Below, piece after piece: positions 1-6,374 of a stretch of 7,211 nucleotides of DNA (positions are counted from its first letter, which is position 1; every line of letters begins with the position of its first letter). The notes under the pieces are model-generated. The model worked only from the letters and a program-made list of their open reading frames with translations, ran no database searches and was not told where the DNA came from. This DNA comes from Bacteroidales bacterium. Its GTDB lineage: Bacteria; Bacteroidota; Bacteroidia; Bacteroidales; WRGA01. Location of the stretch: positions 1-7,211 of the forward strand of contig JAITHZ010000030.1 in assembly GCA_031279795.1 (NCBI GenBank), read 5' to 3'. Position numbers and translations under genes: made by a program.

Positions 1-2085
1 CAGTACCGCACCGGCCCCGACCAGTCGGAAAACGGCGGGATATTCGACAAACGGGTGAGTATCTTTGCCCGCAAAGCCGGTTATCATTACGGCTGGGACT
101 GGGGACCGCGTTTCGTTACCTCCGGTATCTGGCGTCCCGTCGTGCTGGAAGCCTGGGACGATTGCAGGATCGAAAACGTCTACATCCGGCAAAAAGAAGT
201 AAACACGAAAAAAGCGGATATTACGGCGCAAGTGGAAATCACGTCGGACAAGGCTGTGCCGGAAGCACAAGTCATTGTCAAAGACGGGAACAGCGGAAAA
301 GTTTACGGCAAATTCACCGGCGCCCTGAAACAGGGACTGAACACCATTCCGGTCCATTTCACCATCGAAAACCCCCAACTCTGGTGGTGCAACGGCCTGG
401 GCGAGGCGCATCTCTATACTTTTCGGACAGAGGTCGGCAATCAATCGCAAACACTGGATAATCAGTTAACAAAGACAGGCATTCGTTCGCTGAAAGCCAT
501 CTATAAGCCCGACGAACAAGGCATCGGATTGCACATCGAACTCAACGGCGTATCGGTTTTTGCCAAAGGCGCCAATTACGTTCCGCAGGATAACTTCCTG
601 CCGCGCGTTACGGCCGAGCAATACGAACAAACCATCAAGGACGCAGTGGATGTGAATATGAACATGCTGCGCGTCTGGGGCGGCGGAACTTATGAAAGTG
701 ATCTTTTTTACGATTTGTGCGACCAATACGGCATAATGGTCTGGCAGGATTTTATGTTTGCCTGCAGCCTCTATCCTTCCGAAGGCGTGTTTCTGGAAAA
801 CATCCGCCAGGAAGCCGTCGACAATGTGAAACGCCTGCGCAACCACCCGTCCATCGCTCTGTGGTGCGGAAACAACGAAGTCTATTATTTCTGGACACTC
901 TGGAATTTCGACGAATACTACCGTCAGCAAAACCCGGAATACGAAAAGATTATCTGGAAACAGTACACCGACCTCTTCCACAAAACCCTGCCCGAAGTAA
1001 TCGGCGAATACAGTCCCGGAACCTTCTACCTGCCATCTTCTCCCTACAACGAAAACAAGGACGAAGAACACAACGGCGACCGGCATTACTGGGGCGTCTG
1101 GCACGGTCAGGAGCCGACATCCAGGTTCAACGAAGTCAAAAGCCGCTTTTTCAGCGAATACGGTTTCCAGTCGTTTCCCGAGTTTGAATCGGTTAAACGC
1201 TTTGCTCCAGAGCCGGACGACTGGAACATTACCTCCGAAGTGATGATGCTGCACCAGCGCGCCGGCAACTACGCCAATCCCCGCATCCGCGAATATTTGC
1301 AGAAAGAATACCGCGAACCGTTTGATTTTAAGGGGTTTTTGTATATGAGCCAAGTCTTGCAGGGCGACGCCATCAAAACAGCGATTGAAGCGCACCGCCG
1401 CGACCGTCCCTACTGCATGGGAACGCTCTTCTGGCAACACAACGATTGCTGGCCGGTAGCTTCCTGGGCAAGCCGCGATTATTACGGTCGCTGGAAAGCG
1501 CAACATTATTTCTCGCGCGAAGCTTACCGCGACATCCTGGTCTCGCCCATCGCCCAGGATGGTAAATTGGATATTTACACGGTTTCCGACCGCTTGAAAC
1601 CGGTATCCGGCAAATTGGACATTCAGGTAATGCGTTTCAACGGCGAAACGCTCAACCGGATTACGCAAAACATTTCCGTTCCGGCCAATACCAGCGTAAA
1701 AAGCTATTCGATGGATACGGAAAAACTTCTGAAAGGTAGGCCGGCAAACGAAGTTTTCGTTTATACAACATTTACCGGCAGGGACGGAACCGTTTATACC
1801 AATCGCTATTTCCCGGCTTTACAAAAGGATATTGATTTTCCGGAAGTCAGCATTTCAAGGGAAATACAGGCCGTTTCAGGCGGATATGAAATTACGCTGC
1901 AATCGGACAAGTTCGCCCGTGCGGTTTTTCTGGAAGTAGAAGGAATTGACAATTTCTTTGAAAACAATTACTTCGATATTTTGCCCGGACAAACGGTGAA
2001 AGTTAAGGTGCGGACGCCGATGACAAAAGCCGGATTTGAAAAACAGTTGAAAGTAAGTTCCTTCAAAAATTATTACAAAAAATGA
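1..2085 (+). CDS. GH2 beta-mannosidase, 5'-truncated by the window edge
   Basis: Exo-acting beta-mannosidase that should remove single mannose units from the non-reducing ends of beta-1,4-manno-oligosaccharides. The frame is open from base 1, so the GTG at 55 is internal; 694 codons are visible before TGA at 2083-2085. Near the left edge is the end of the N-terminal sugar-binding domain with GYHYGWDWGPR (visible residues 27-37), typical of GH2 mannosidases. An Ig-like domain follows to about 160, then the TIM barrel (about 160-520) with RVWGGGTYE, acid/base Glu293 in WCGNNE, nucleophile Glu386 in SEYGFQSFP and FWQHNDCWP at 477-485. Two beta-sandwich domains finish the protein. The 93-residue spacing of the two Glu equals that recalled for B. 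thetaiotaomicron BtMan2A (E462/E555), so about 169 residues are missing and full length would be near 863. The signal peptide, if any, lies upstream. The stop overlaps the next gene by 4 bp. The family call is secure; natural substrate (plant mannan or N-glycan core) is inferred. Confidence 0.95.
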   Translation, partial: QYRTGPDQSENGGIFDKRVSIFARKAGYHYGWDWGPRFVTSGIWRPVVLEAWDDCRIENVYIRQKEVNTKKADITAQVEITSDKAVPEAQVIVKDGNSGKVYGKFTGALKQGLNTIPVHFTIENPQLWWCNGLGEAHLYTFRTEVGNQSQTLDNQLTKTGIRSLKAIYKPDEQGIGLHIELNGVSVFAKGANYVPQDNFLPRVTAEQYEQTIKDAVDVNMNMLRVWGGGTYESDLFYDLCDQYGIMVWQDFMFACSLYPSEGVFLENIRQEAVDNVKRLRNHPSIALWCGNNEVYYFWTLWNFDEYYRQQNPEYEKIIWKQYTDLFHKTLPEVIGEYSPGTFYLPSSPYNENKDEEHNGDRHYWGVWHGQEPTSRFNEVKSRFFSEYGFQSFPEFESVKRFAPEPDDWNITSEVMMLHQRAGNYANPRIREYLQKEYREPFDFKGFLYMSQVLQGDAIKTAIEAHRRDRPYCMGTLFWQHNDCWPVASWASRDYYGRWKAQHYFSREAYRDILVSPIAQDGKLDIYTVSDRLKPVSGKLDIQVMRFNGETLNRITQNISVPANTSVKSYSMDTEKLLKGRPANEVFVYTTFTGRDGTVYTNRYFPALQKDIDFPEVSISREIQAVSGGYEITLQSDKFARAVFLEVEGIDNFFENNYFDILPGQTVKVKVRTPMTKAGFEKQLKVSSFKNYYKK

Positions 2086-4028
2086 AAAAGCTATTCACCC
2101 TGATTTGTCTGTTCAGCTCTTGCTGCCTGTCGGCGAAAGATTTCGCCTTGACTTCTCCGGACGGAAAGTTGACAATCACCTTGCAGATTGATAAAAAGAC
2201 CGGTACGCACTACGACATCCTGCACGAACAAACACCCCTGCTCAAAAATTCTTCGGCAGGCTTGCATCTCGAAGATGGCAGAATCGTCGGGAAGGGCGAT
2301 GTAAAGAACGTAGAGAGCCGCAGTGTAACCGGTGAAATTGTCATGAATTTCGGTAAAAATAAAACCCTTGCCGAAAACTACAACGAAATTGCCATTCATT
2401 ACAAAGACGGTTACGACTTGATTGTTCGCGCCTATAATGAAGGAATTGCTTACCGGTTCGTAACCCGTTTGAACGGCGAAATCATCATCACGAACGAAGA
2501 AGCGATTTTCAATTTTGCAGGTCGTACAAAGGTATATTATCCGCAGTCGCCTGATTTGCGGAACTTTGAAAAGACATACGTTATTTATAATTCCATCGAC
2601 GAGATAAAACCCTATCGCTTCGCCGTAGGCCCGGTTTTGTTCGAATATCCCGATTCGCCCTATAAAATGGTTATCACAGAAGCCGATACCTACGATTATC
2701 CCGGCCTGTATATAGAACCGAATGCCGAAAACTCAATGCGGGGACTATGGGCCAATTATCCGCGCGTAGTAGAAGAACCGGAAAATATTCTTTCCAATCA
2801 TTTACCTATTATCCGGTATAATTATATTGCCCGAACCGAAGGTGAGCGCACGTTTCCCTGGCGGGTTTTTGCAGTTTCTTCCGACGATAAGTCATTGTTG
2901 AACAATCAACTGGTTTATCTTCTGGCCGAGCCTAACCGTTTGAAAGACATCTCGTGGATTCATCCCGGCAAAACCGCCTGGGAATGGTGGCACAAAGCCA
3001 TGCTCGACGGCGTGGATATTCCGTTTGGAAACCGCAACCTGGGTTTGGATTTGTATAAGTTTTATGTGGATTTCGCTGCAAAAAACCGCCTTGAATACAT
3101 GACTTTGGACGCCGGCTGGAAAGAAAACTACATTAAAGAACTTTGCGAATACGCCGGTAAAAAAAACGTCAGGATATTTGTGTGGACATGGGCGAGCAAG
3201 GCATTGGAAGATTCCACCTGGCTGCCTCGCATGAAAGAAGCAGGCGTATATGGCGTAAAAATTGACTTTTTTGAGCGGAACGACCAAATTGCCATGTGTT
3301 GGGGACATCAGTTGGCGCAACGCCTGGCAGATTTGCAAATGGTGGCTTTGTATCACGGCTGTCCTGTTCCCACCGGCTTGAACCGCACCTATCCGAATAT
3401 CCTGAACTTTGAAGCCGTTCGCGGAGCCGAATGTAATTTTTGGGACAGAGGTTCAGACCCGGCCTATCATGTGCAATTTCCCCTGATACGGCTGTTGGCG
3501 GGTCCGGCGGATTATACGCCCGGTTCGATGCGCAACAGGACAAAAGAATCTTTTGTTCCGGTAGACCGTCCGAATATTGTTCCTTCATCGATGGGTACCC
3601 GCGCCCACGAACTGGCAATGTATGTCGTATTCGACCACTATTTGGCCTATCTGTGCGACGCGCCGACCGAATACGAAAAATATCCCGATATATTGGAATT
3701 TTTATCGGCAGTTCCCACTGTCTGGGATAAAACATTAGCCTTGGACGCTCAACTGAGTGAATACATTTTGATTGCCAAACAAAAAGGCGACGACTGGTAT
3801 GTGGGTGGAATGACCAACTGGACAGTTCGCTCGCTGGATGTTGATTTTGCCTTCCTGCCCGCCGGCGAAATTTTTGAAGCAAAAATTTATCGTGACGGCG
3901 AAAATTCCTCTGCAGAGCCGACACAATACATTTGTGAAACAAAAAAAGTTGACTCAACGACAAAATGGCAAATTAATTTAGCTGCAGGAGGCGGATTTGT
4001 AATTACACTGAAATTACAGGTAAAATAG
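2082..4028 (+). CDS. GH97 glycoside hydrolase, retaining alpha-galactosidase type, secreted
   Basis: Complete 648-residue GH97 enzyme, predicted periplasmic. Residues 1-18 form a signal peptide (MKK, hydrophobic core, cleavage near LSA/KD). Cys14-Cys15 make a lipoprotein possible, but no good lipobox is present. An N-terminal beta-supersandwich (about 20-290) is followed by a TIM barrel (about 290-565) and a small C-terminal beta domain ending in a GGGF motif. GH97 contains inverting alpha-glucosidases (SusB type, Glu base) and retaining alpha-galactosidases with an Asp nucleophile. This protein has Asp395 in GVKIDFFE and Glu450 in EAVRGAE. The spacing of 55 equals that recalled for BtGal97b (D415/E470), and the length is close to that enzyme (about 660) and shorter than SusB (about 738). 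Glu200 in ITEADTYDYPG is a likely calcium ligand by analogy. The ATG sits inside the ATGA overlap with the mannosidase stop, so the two are probably translationally coupled. The leader is A-rich without a Shine-Dalgarno sequence. Family is sure; alpha-galactosidase specificity is likely, though other alpha-glycosides of this branch are possible. Confidence 0.93.
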   Translation: MKKLFTLICLFSSCCLSAKDFALTSPDGKLTITLQIDKKTGTHYDILHEQTPLLKNSSAGLHLEDGRIVGKGDVKNVESRSVTGEIVMNFGKNKTLAENYNEIAIHYKDGYDLIVRAYNEGIAYRFVTRLNGEIIITNEEAIFNFAGRTKVYYPQSPDLRNFEKTYVIYNSIDEIKPYRFAVGPVLFEYPDSPYKMVITEADTYDYPGLYIEPNAENSMRGLWANYPRVVEEPENILSNHLPIIRYNYIARTEGERTFPWRVFAVSSDDKSLLNNQLVYLLAEPNRLKDISWIHPGKTAWEWWHKAMLDGVDIPFGNRNLGLDLYKFYVDFAAKNRLEYMTLDAGWKENYIKELCEYAGKKNVRIFVWTWASKALEDSTWLPRMKEAGVYGVKIDFFERNDQIAMCWGHQLAQRLADLQMVALYHGCPVPTGLNRTYPNILNFEAVRGAECNFWDRGSDPAYHVQFPLIRLLAGPADYTPGSMRNRTKESFVPVDRPNIVPSSMGTRAHELAMYVVFDHYLAYLCDAPTEYEKYPDILEFLSAVPTVWDKTLALDAQLSEYILIAKQKGDDWYVGGMTNWTVRSLDVDFAFLPAGEIFEAKIYRDGENSSAEPTQYICETKKVDSTTKWQINLAAGGGFVITLKLQVK

Positions 4029-4036
4029 TTATATAA

Positions 4037-4067
4037 TACATATTTTCAAATGAATTGTACATATTTT
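4037..4067 (+). repeat. Perfect 10-bp direct repeat, 21-bp period, candidate operator
   Basis: TACATATTTT occurs at 4037-4046 and again, identically, at 4058-4067. The start-to-start distance is 21 bp, two helical turns, so both copies face the same side of the DNA. The 11-bp spacer (CAAATGAATTG, 4047-4057) is itself an imperfect dyad. The downstream copy overlaps the place where a -33 element would lie relative to the -7 element at 4084-4091. Paired half-sites 21 bp apart next to the promoter are a known arrangement for AraC-family activators, and the hybrid two-component sensors that control many PULs carry AraC-type DNA-binding domains. The repeat is seen directly; its role as an activator site is inference, and AT-rich sequence makes chance repeats commoner than usual. 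Confidence 0.45.
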
Positions 4068-4091
4068 GTTGGTAATTTCGGTTTACCTTTG
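4065..4091 (+). promoter_or_regulatory. Candidate Bacteroides-type promoter for the GH36 gene
   Basis: TACCTTTG at 4084-4091 is an exact match to the Bacteroides -7 consensus TAnnTTTG, 63 bp before the GH36 start codon. A TTTG at 4065-4068 could serve as the -33 element, but only 15 bp separate the two, whereas 19-21 bp is usual. The -33 half is therefore weak, which would fit an activator-dependent promoter. Transcription would start at roughly 4096-4100, giving a leader of about 55-60 nt. No terminator is seen after the GH97 stop at 4028, so readthrough from the upstream pair may add to expression. Confidence 0.45.
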
Positions 4092-4100
4092 CAGCATATA

Positions 4101-4123
4101 AAATTGCGTGTTTTTGCGCATTT
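4101..4123 (+). other. Weak inverted repeat in the GH36 leader
   Basis: The left arm AAATTGCG (4101-4108) can pair with CGCATTT (4117-4123) around an 8-nt loop, with one T bulged: four pairs TGCG/CGCA next to the loop and three A-T pairs at the base. It would lie near the start of the predicted transcript. It is not followed by a T-run, so it does not look like a terminator. The stem is short and may be fortuitous. Confidence 0.2.
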
Positions 4124-4154
4124 CTTAATTACACTTTAAAAAAATAGTATATCC

Positions 4155-6329
4155 ATGAAAAGAAATATTTTATTGTTTACCTGTTTTTACCTGTTTTCTG
4201 TAAGTTATGCAGCGGAATACATCCCCATAACAACAAACAATACTTGCCTTTTATTAAAAGTCAATGATAAAAAACGGCTTGAACAAAGCTATTTCGGGGA
4301 AAAAATCCGGAATATCCCCGAAACAGAATCCGTCGATTTGGAAACTTTTTCCGCCTATTCCACTTTTGGAACCAATCATGTATTTGAAGCCGCTCTGCGT
4401 GCTGTTCAATCAGACGGAAACACTTCGACCGAACTGTCGTATGTTTCTCATACATCCGAGAAAAAAGGAGATGATGTGTTTCATACGGTTATTTCGTTGA
4501 AAGACGATTATTACGATTTGTTTGTAGACATTCATTATAATGCCTATCAACAGGATGATATTTTGGAGCAATGGGTAGAAATTCGCAACGGGCAGAAAAA
4601 AACGGTGCGTCTCACCGGGTATGCTTCGTCCGATTTATCGTTCAATGCCCGACAATATTACGTCAGCCATTTCCACGGCGATTGGGCTAACGAAATGCAT
4701 ATCTCAGAGCAACAACTAACGGAAGGCATTAAAGTAATTGATTCCAAACTGGGAGTTCGGGCGCATCAGTTTACACATCCCTGCTTCATCCTCTCGTTGA
4801 ACAGGCCTGCGCAGGAGAATGACGGCACAGTCGTCGGCGCTACATTGGCGTGGCCGGGAAGTTTCCGTTTTAATTTTGAAGTAAATAATTCCAATCATCT
4901 GCGTATACTTTCGGGCGCCAATCCATACGCTTCGGAATATATGCTGGAGACAGGAAAAGTCTTGAAAACACCCGAACTGCTGTTTACTTACAGCAACAAA
5001 GGAACCGGAAAAATGACCCGCAATTTCCATCGTTGGGCGCGAAAGTACGGTATCAAAAACGGGAATAAGGAACGAAGTATTCTCCTCAATAACTGGGAAG
5101 CTACGTATTTCGATTTCGACGAAACCAAACTGACCCGTATTATTGACGATGCTGCCAAGATGGGTTTTGAACTCTTTTTACTTGACGACGGATGGTTTGG
5201 AAACAAATATCCCCGCAATAACGACGATGCAGGTTTGGGCGACTGGCAAACCAATAAATCCAAATTACCCAACGGTATACCTTATTTAATCAATGAATGT
5301 AAGAAGAGAAATATTAAATTCGGTATTTGGGTAGAACCCGAAATGGTCAATCCCAAGAGCGAATTGTACGAACAACATCCCGACTGGGTGATTGCCCAGC
5401 CACACAGGGAACGCACCGAACAACGGAATCAGCTGATCCTGGATTTGAGTAATCCTGCCGTTCAAGAGTTTGTGTATAACACGGTCGATCAAATATTATC
5501 AAGCAATCCGGGCATCGAATATGTGAAATGGGACTGCAATCGCTATGTCTTCAATTCCGGTTCTTCCAGTTTGTCGGCAGATAAACAATCGCATCTGTTT
5601 TTTGACTATTCTAAAAATTTGTTGGAAATCATGAATAGGGTCAGTAAAAAATATCCCCATACCACGTTTATGGCTTGTTCCGGTGGCGGTGGACGCATTG
5701 ATTACGGCTCCATGAAACATTTTGACGAATATTGGATCAGCGACAACAATGATCCGCTTTACCGGATTTATACGCAGTGGGGTGCGCAATATTTCTTTCC
5801 CACAATCGGTTTGGCAAGCCACGTATCGGTATCGCCCAACCATATTACTCGTCGGAGTTTCTCCCTGAAAACCCGTTTCGACGTTGCAATGGCTGCAAAA
5901 TTAGGTATGGACTTGCAACCGGCACAGATGTCGCCGAAAGAATACGAATTTTCCAAAAACGCCATTCAAACGTATAAAGAAATTCGCAAAACAATCCTGC
6001 TGGGCGATTTATACCGTATCCTTTCTCCATACAACAGCAATCGCACAGTCTATATGTATGTGAATGAAGAACAAAGCGAAGCTGTAGTCTTCAATTTCCT
6101 GATACGGAAAGAAATTTATCCTGCGCCTCCCAACTTTGTGTTGCAGGGTATAGATCCATTAAAGAAATATAAACTGACAGAGATCAACAAAGATCCTGAT
6201 AACTGGTCGCGCTTCAACAAATATGAAGGAAAAATATTTAGCGGCGACTATTTGATGAAAGTGGGATTGAACTTCGCCATGTATGATGAATACGAAAGTC
6301 TTGTCTTTAAATTAACAGAAGTGAAATAA
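4155..6329 (+). CDS. GH36 alpha-galactosidase, secreted
   Basis: Complete 724-residue retaining alpha-galactosidase of the bacterial AgaA/RafA type, removing alpha-1,6-linked galactose from galactomannan oligosaccharides or raffinose-type sugars. ATG 4155 is the only reasonable start: an in-frame TAA lies at 4137-4139 and the codons that follow encode a signal peptide (about residues 1-19, cleavage near SYA/AE), pointing to the periplasm. The N-terminal beta-supersandwich spans about 25-280, the TIM barrel about 285-620, and a C-terminal beta-sandwich ends the protein. Motifs in order: NNWEATYFD, LLDDGWFG (Asp344/345), GIWVEPEM, LILDLSNP, YVKWDCNR with nucleophile Asp460, CSGGGGRID, and WISDNNDP with acid/base Asp530. 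The 70-residue spacing equals that recalled for G. stearothermophilus AgaA (D478/D548), and the length matches that enzyme (about 729). It has its own candidate promoter, and susC follows after 45 bp, suggesting co-transcription. The signal-peptide codons contain a 10-bp tandem repeat. Family and activity are secure; the exact galactoside is inferred. Confidence 0.96.
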   Translation: MKRNILLFTCFYLFSVSYAAEYIPITTNNTCLLLKVNDKKRLEQSYFGEKIRNIPETESVDLETFSAYSTFGTNHVFEAALRAVQSDGNTSTELSYVSHTSEKKGDDVFHTVISLKDDYYDLFVDIHYNAYQQDDILEQWVEIRNGQKKTVRLTGYASSDLSFNARQYYVSHFHGDWANEMHISEQQLTEGIKVIDSKLGVRAHQFTHPCFILSLNRPAQENDGTVVGATLAWPGSFRFNFEVNNSNHLRILSGANPYASEYMLETGKVLKTPELLFTYSNKGTGKMTRNFHRWARKYGIKNGNKERSILLNNWEATYFDFDETKLTRIIDDAAKMGFELFLLDDGWFGNKYPRNNDDAGLGDWQTNKSKLPNGIPYLINECKKRNIKFGIWVEPEMVNPKSELYEQHPDWVIAQPHRERTEQRNQLILDLSNPAVQEFVYNTVDQILSSNPGIEYVKWDCNRYVFNSGSSSLSADKQSHLFFDYSKNLLEIMNRVSKKYPHTTFMACSGGGGRIDYGSMKHFDEYWISDNNDPLYRIYTQWGAQYFFPTIGLASHVSVSPNHITRRSFSLKTRFDVAMAAKLGMDLQPAQMSPKEYEFSKNAIQTYKEIRKTILLGDLYRILSPYNSNRTVYMYVNEEQSEAVVFNFLIRKEIYPAPPNFVLQGIDPLKKYKLTEINKDPDNWSRFNKYEGKIFSGDYLMKVGLNFAMYDEYESLVFKLTEVK
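4176..4195 (+). repeat. 10-bp perfect tandem duplication in the GH36 signal-peptide codons
   Basis: TTTACCTGTT is present twice, head to tail, at 4176-4185 and 4186-4195, encoding part of the hydrophobic core (FTCFYLF). Because the unit is not a multiple of three, losing one copy would join the next codons into an immediate in-frame TAA, leaving a 12-residue peptide. Gaining a copy would also shift the frame and reach a stop (TGA) before the mature domain. In the state shown here the gene is in frame. Confidence 0.85.
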
Positions 6330-6374
6330 AAAGAATTTATTATAATTATTGTTTAACTTTATTTATTTATTTTT
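6330..6374 (+). other. Short AT-rich intergenic spacer between GH36 and susC-like genes
   Basis: These 45 bp are almost wholly A/T. There is no GC-rich stem with a T-run, so no intrinsic terminator is visible. The best -7 candidate, TAACTTTA at 6354-6361, lacks the final G, has no TTTG about 20 bp upstream, and would start transcription only some 7 nt before the ATG. Three TTTA units (6358-6369) precede the start codon. The simplest reading is that the SusC-like gene is transcribed together with the GH36 gene. Confidence 0.5.

Noticed and set aside
55..57. GTG at 55 as the true start of the beta-mannosidase
   Set aside because: The frame is open back to base 1 and the upstream residues continue into the GH2 N-terminal domain; starting here would remove the sugar-binding domain that the catalytic-residue spacing shows should exist upstream.
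717..1187. A 156-codon plus-strand open frame within the beta-mannosidase in another frame
   Set aside because: Out-of-frame shadow of the catalytic barrel; its translation is low-complexity and Arg/Pro-rich and does not resemble a protein family.
466..1668. A 400-codon open frame on the minus strand inside the beta-mannosidase gene
   Set aside because: It runs wholly antisense to a gene with intact GH2 catalytic motifs, shows no recognisable domain, and is the usual by-product of GC-biased codon positions on the coding strand.
3169..3963. A 264-codon minus-strand open frame inside the GH97 gene
   Set aside because: It is antisense to a complete GH97 coding region, its translation is rich in Arg, Ser and Pro with no domain pattern, and there is no promoter or leader of its own.
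4029..4060. Intrinsic terminator after the GH97 gene
   Set aside because: The sequence is AT-rich without a GC-containing stem followed by a T-run, so no terminator can be supported.
6354..6361. TAACTTTA as a separate promoter for the SusC-like gene
   Set aside because: The final G of the -7 consensus is missing, no TTTG lies at the right distance upstream, and the resulting leader would be only about 7 nt.
6358..6374. TTTA tandem units before the susC start as a phase-variable tract
   Set aside because: Only three units in a generally AT-rich spacer, outside the coding frame; nothing beyond ordinary low complexity.
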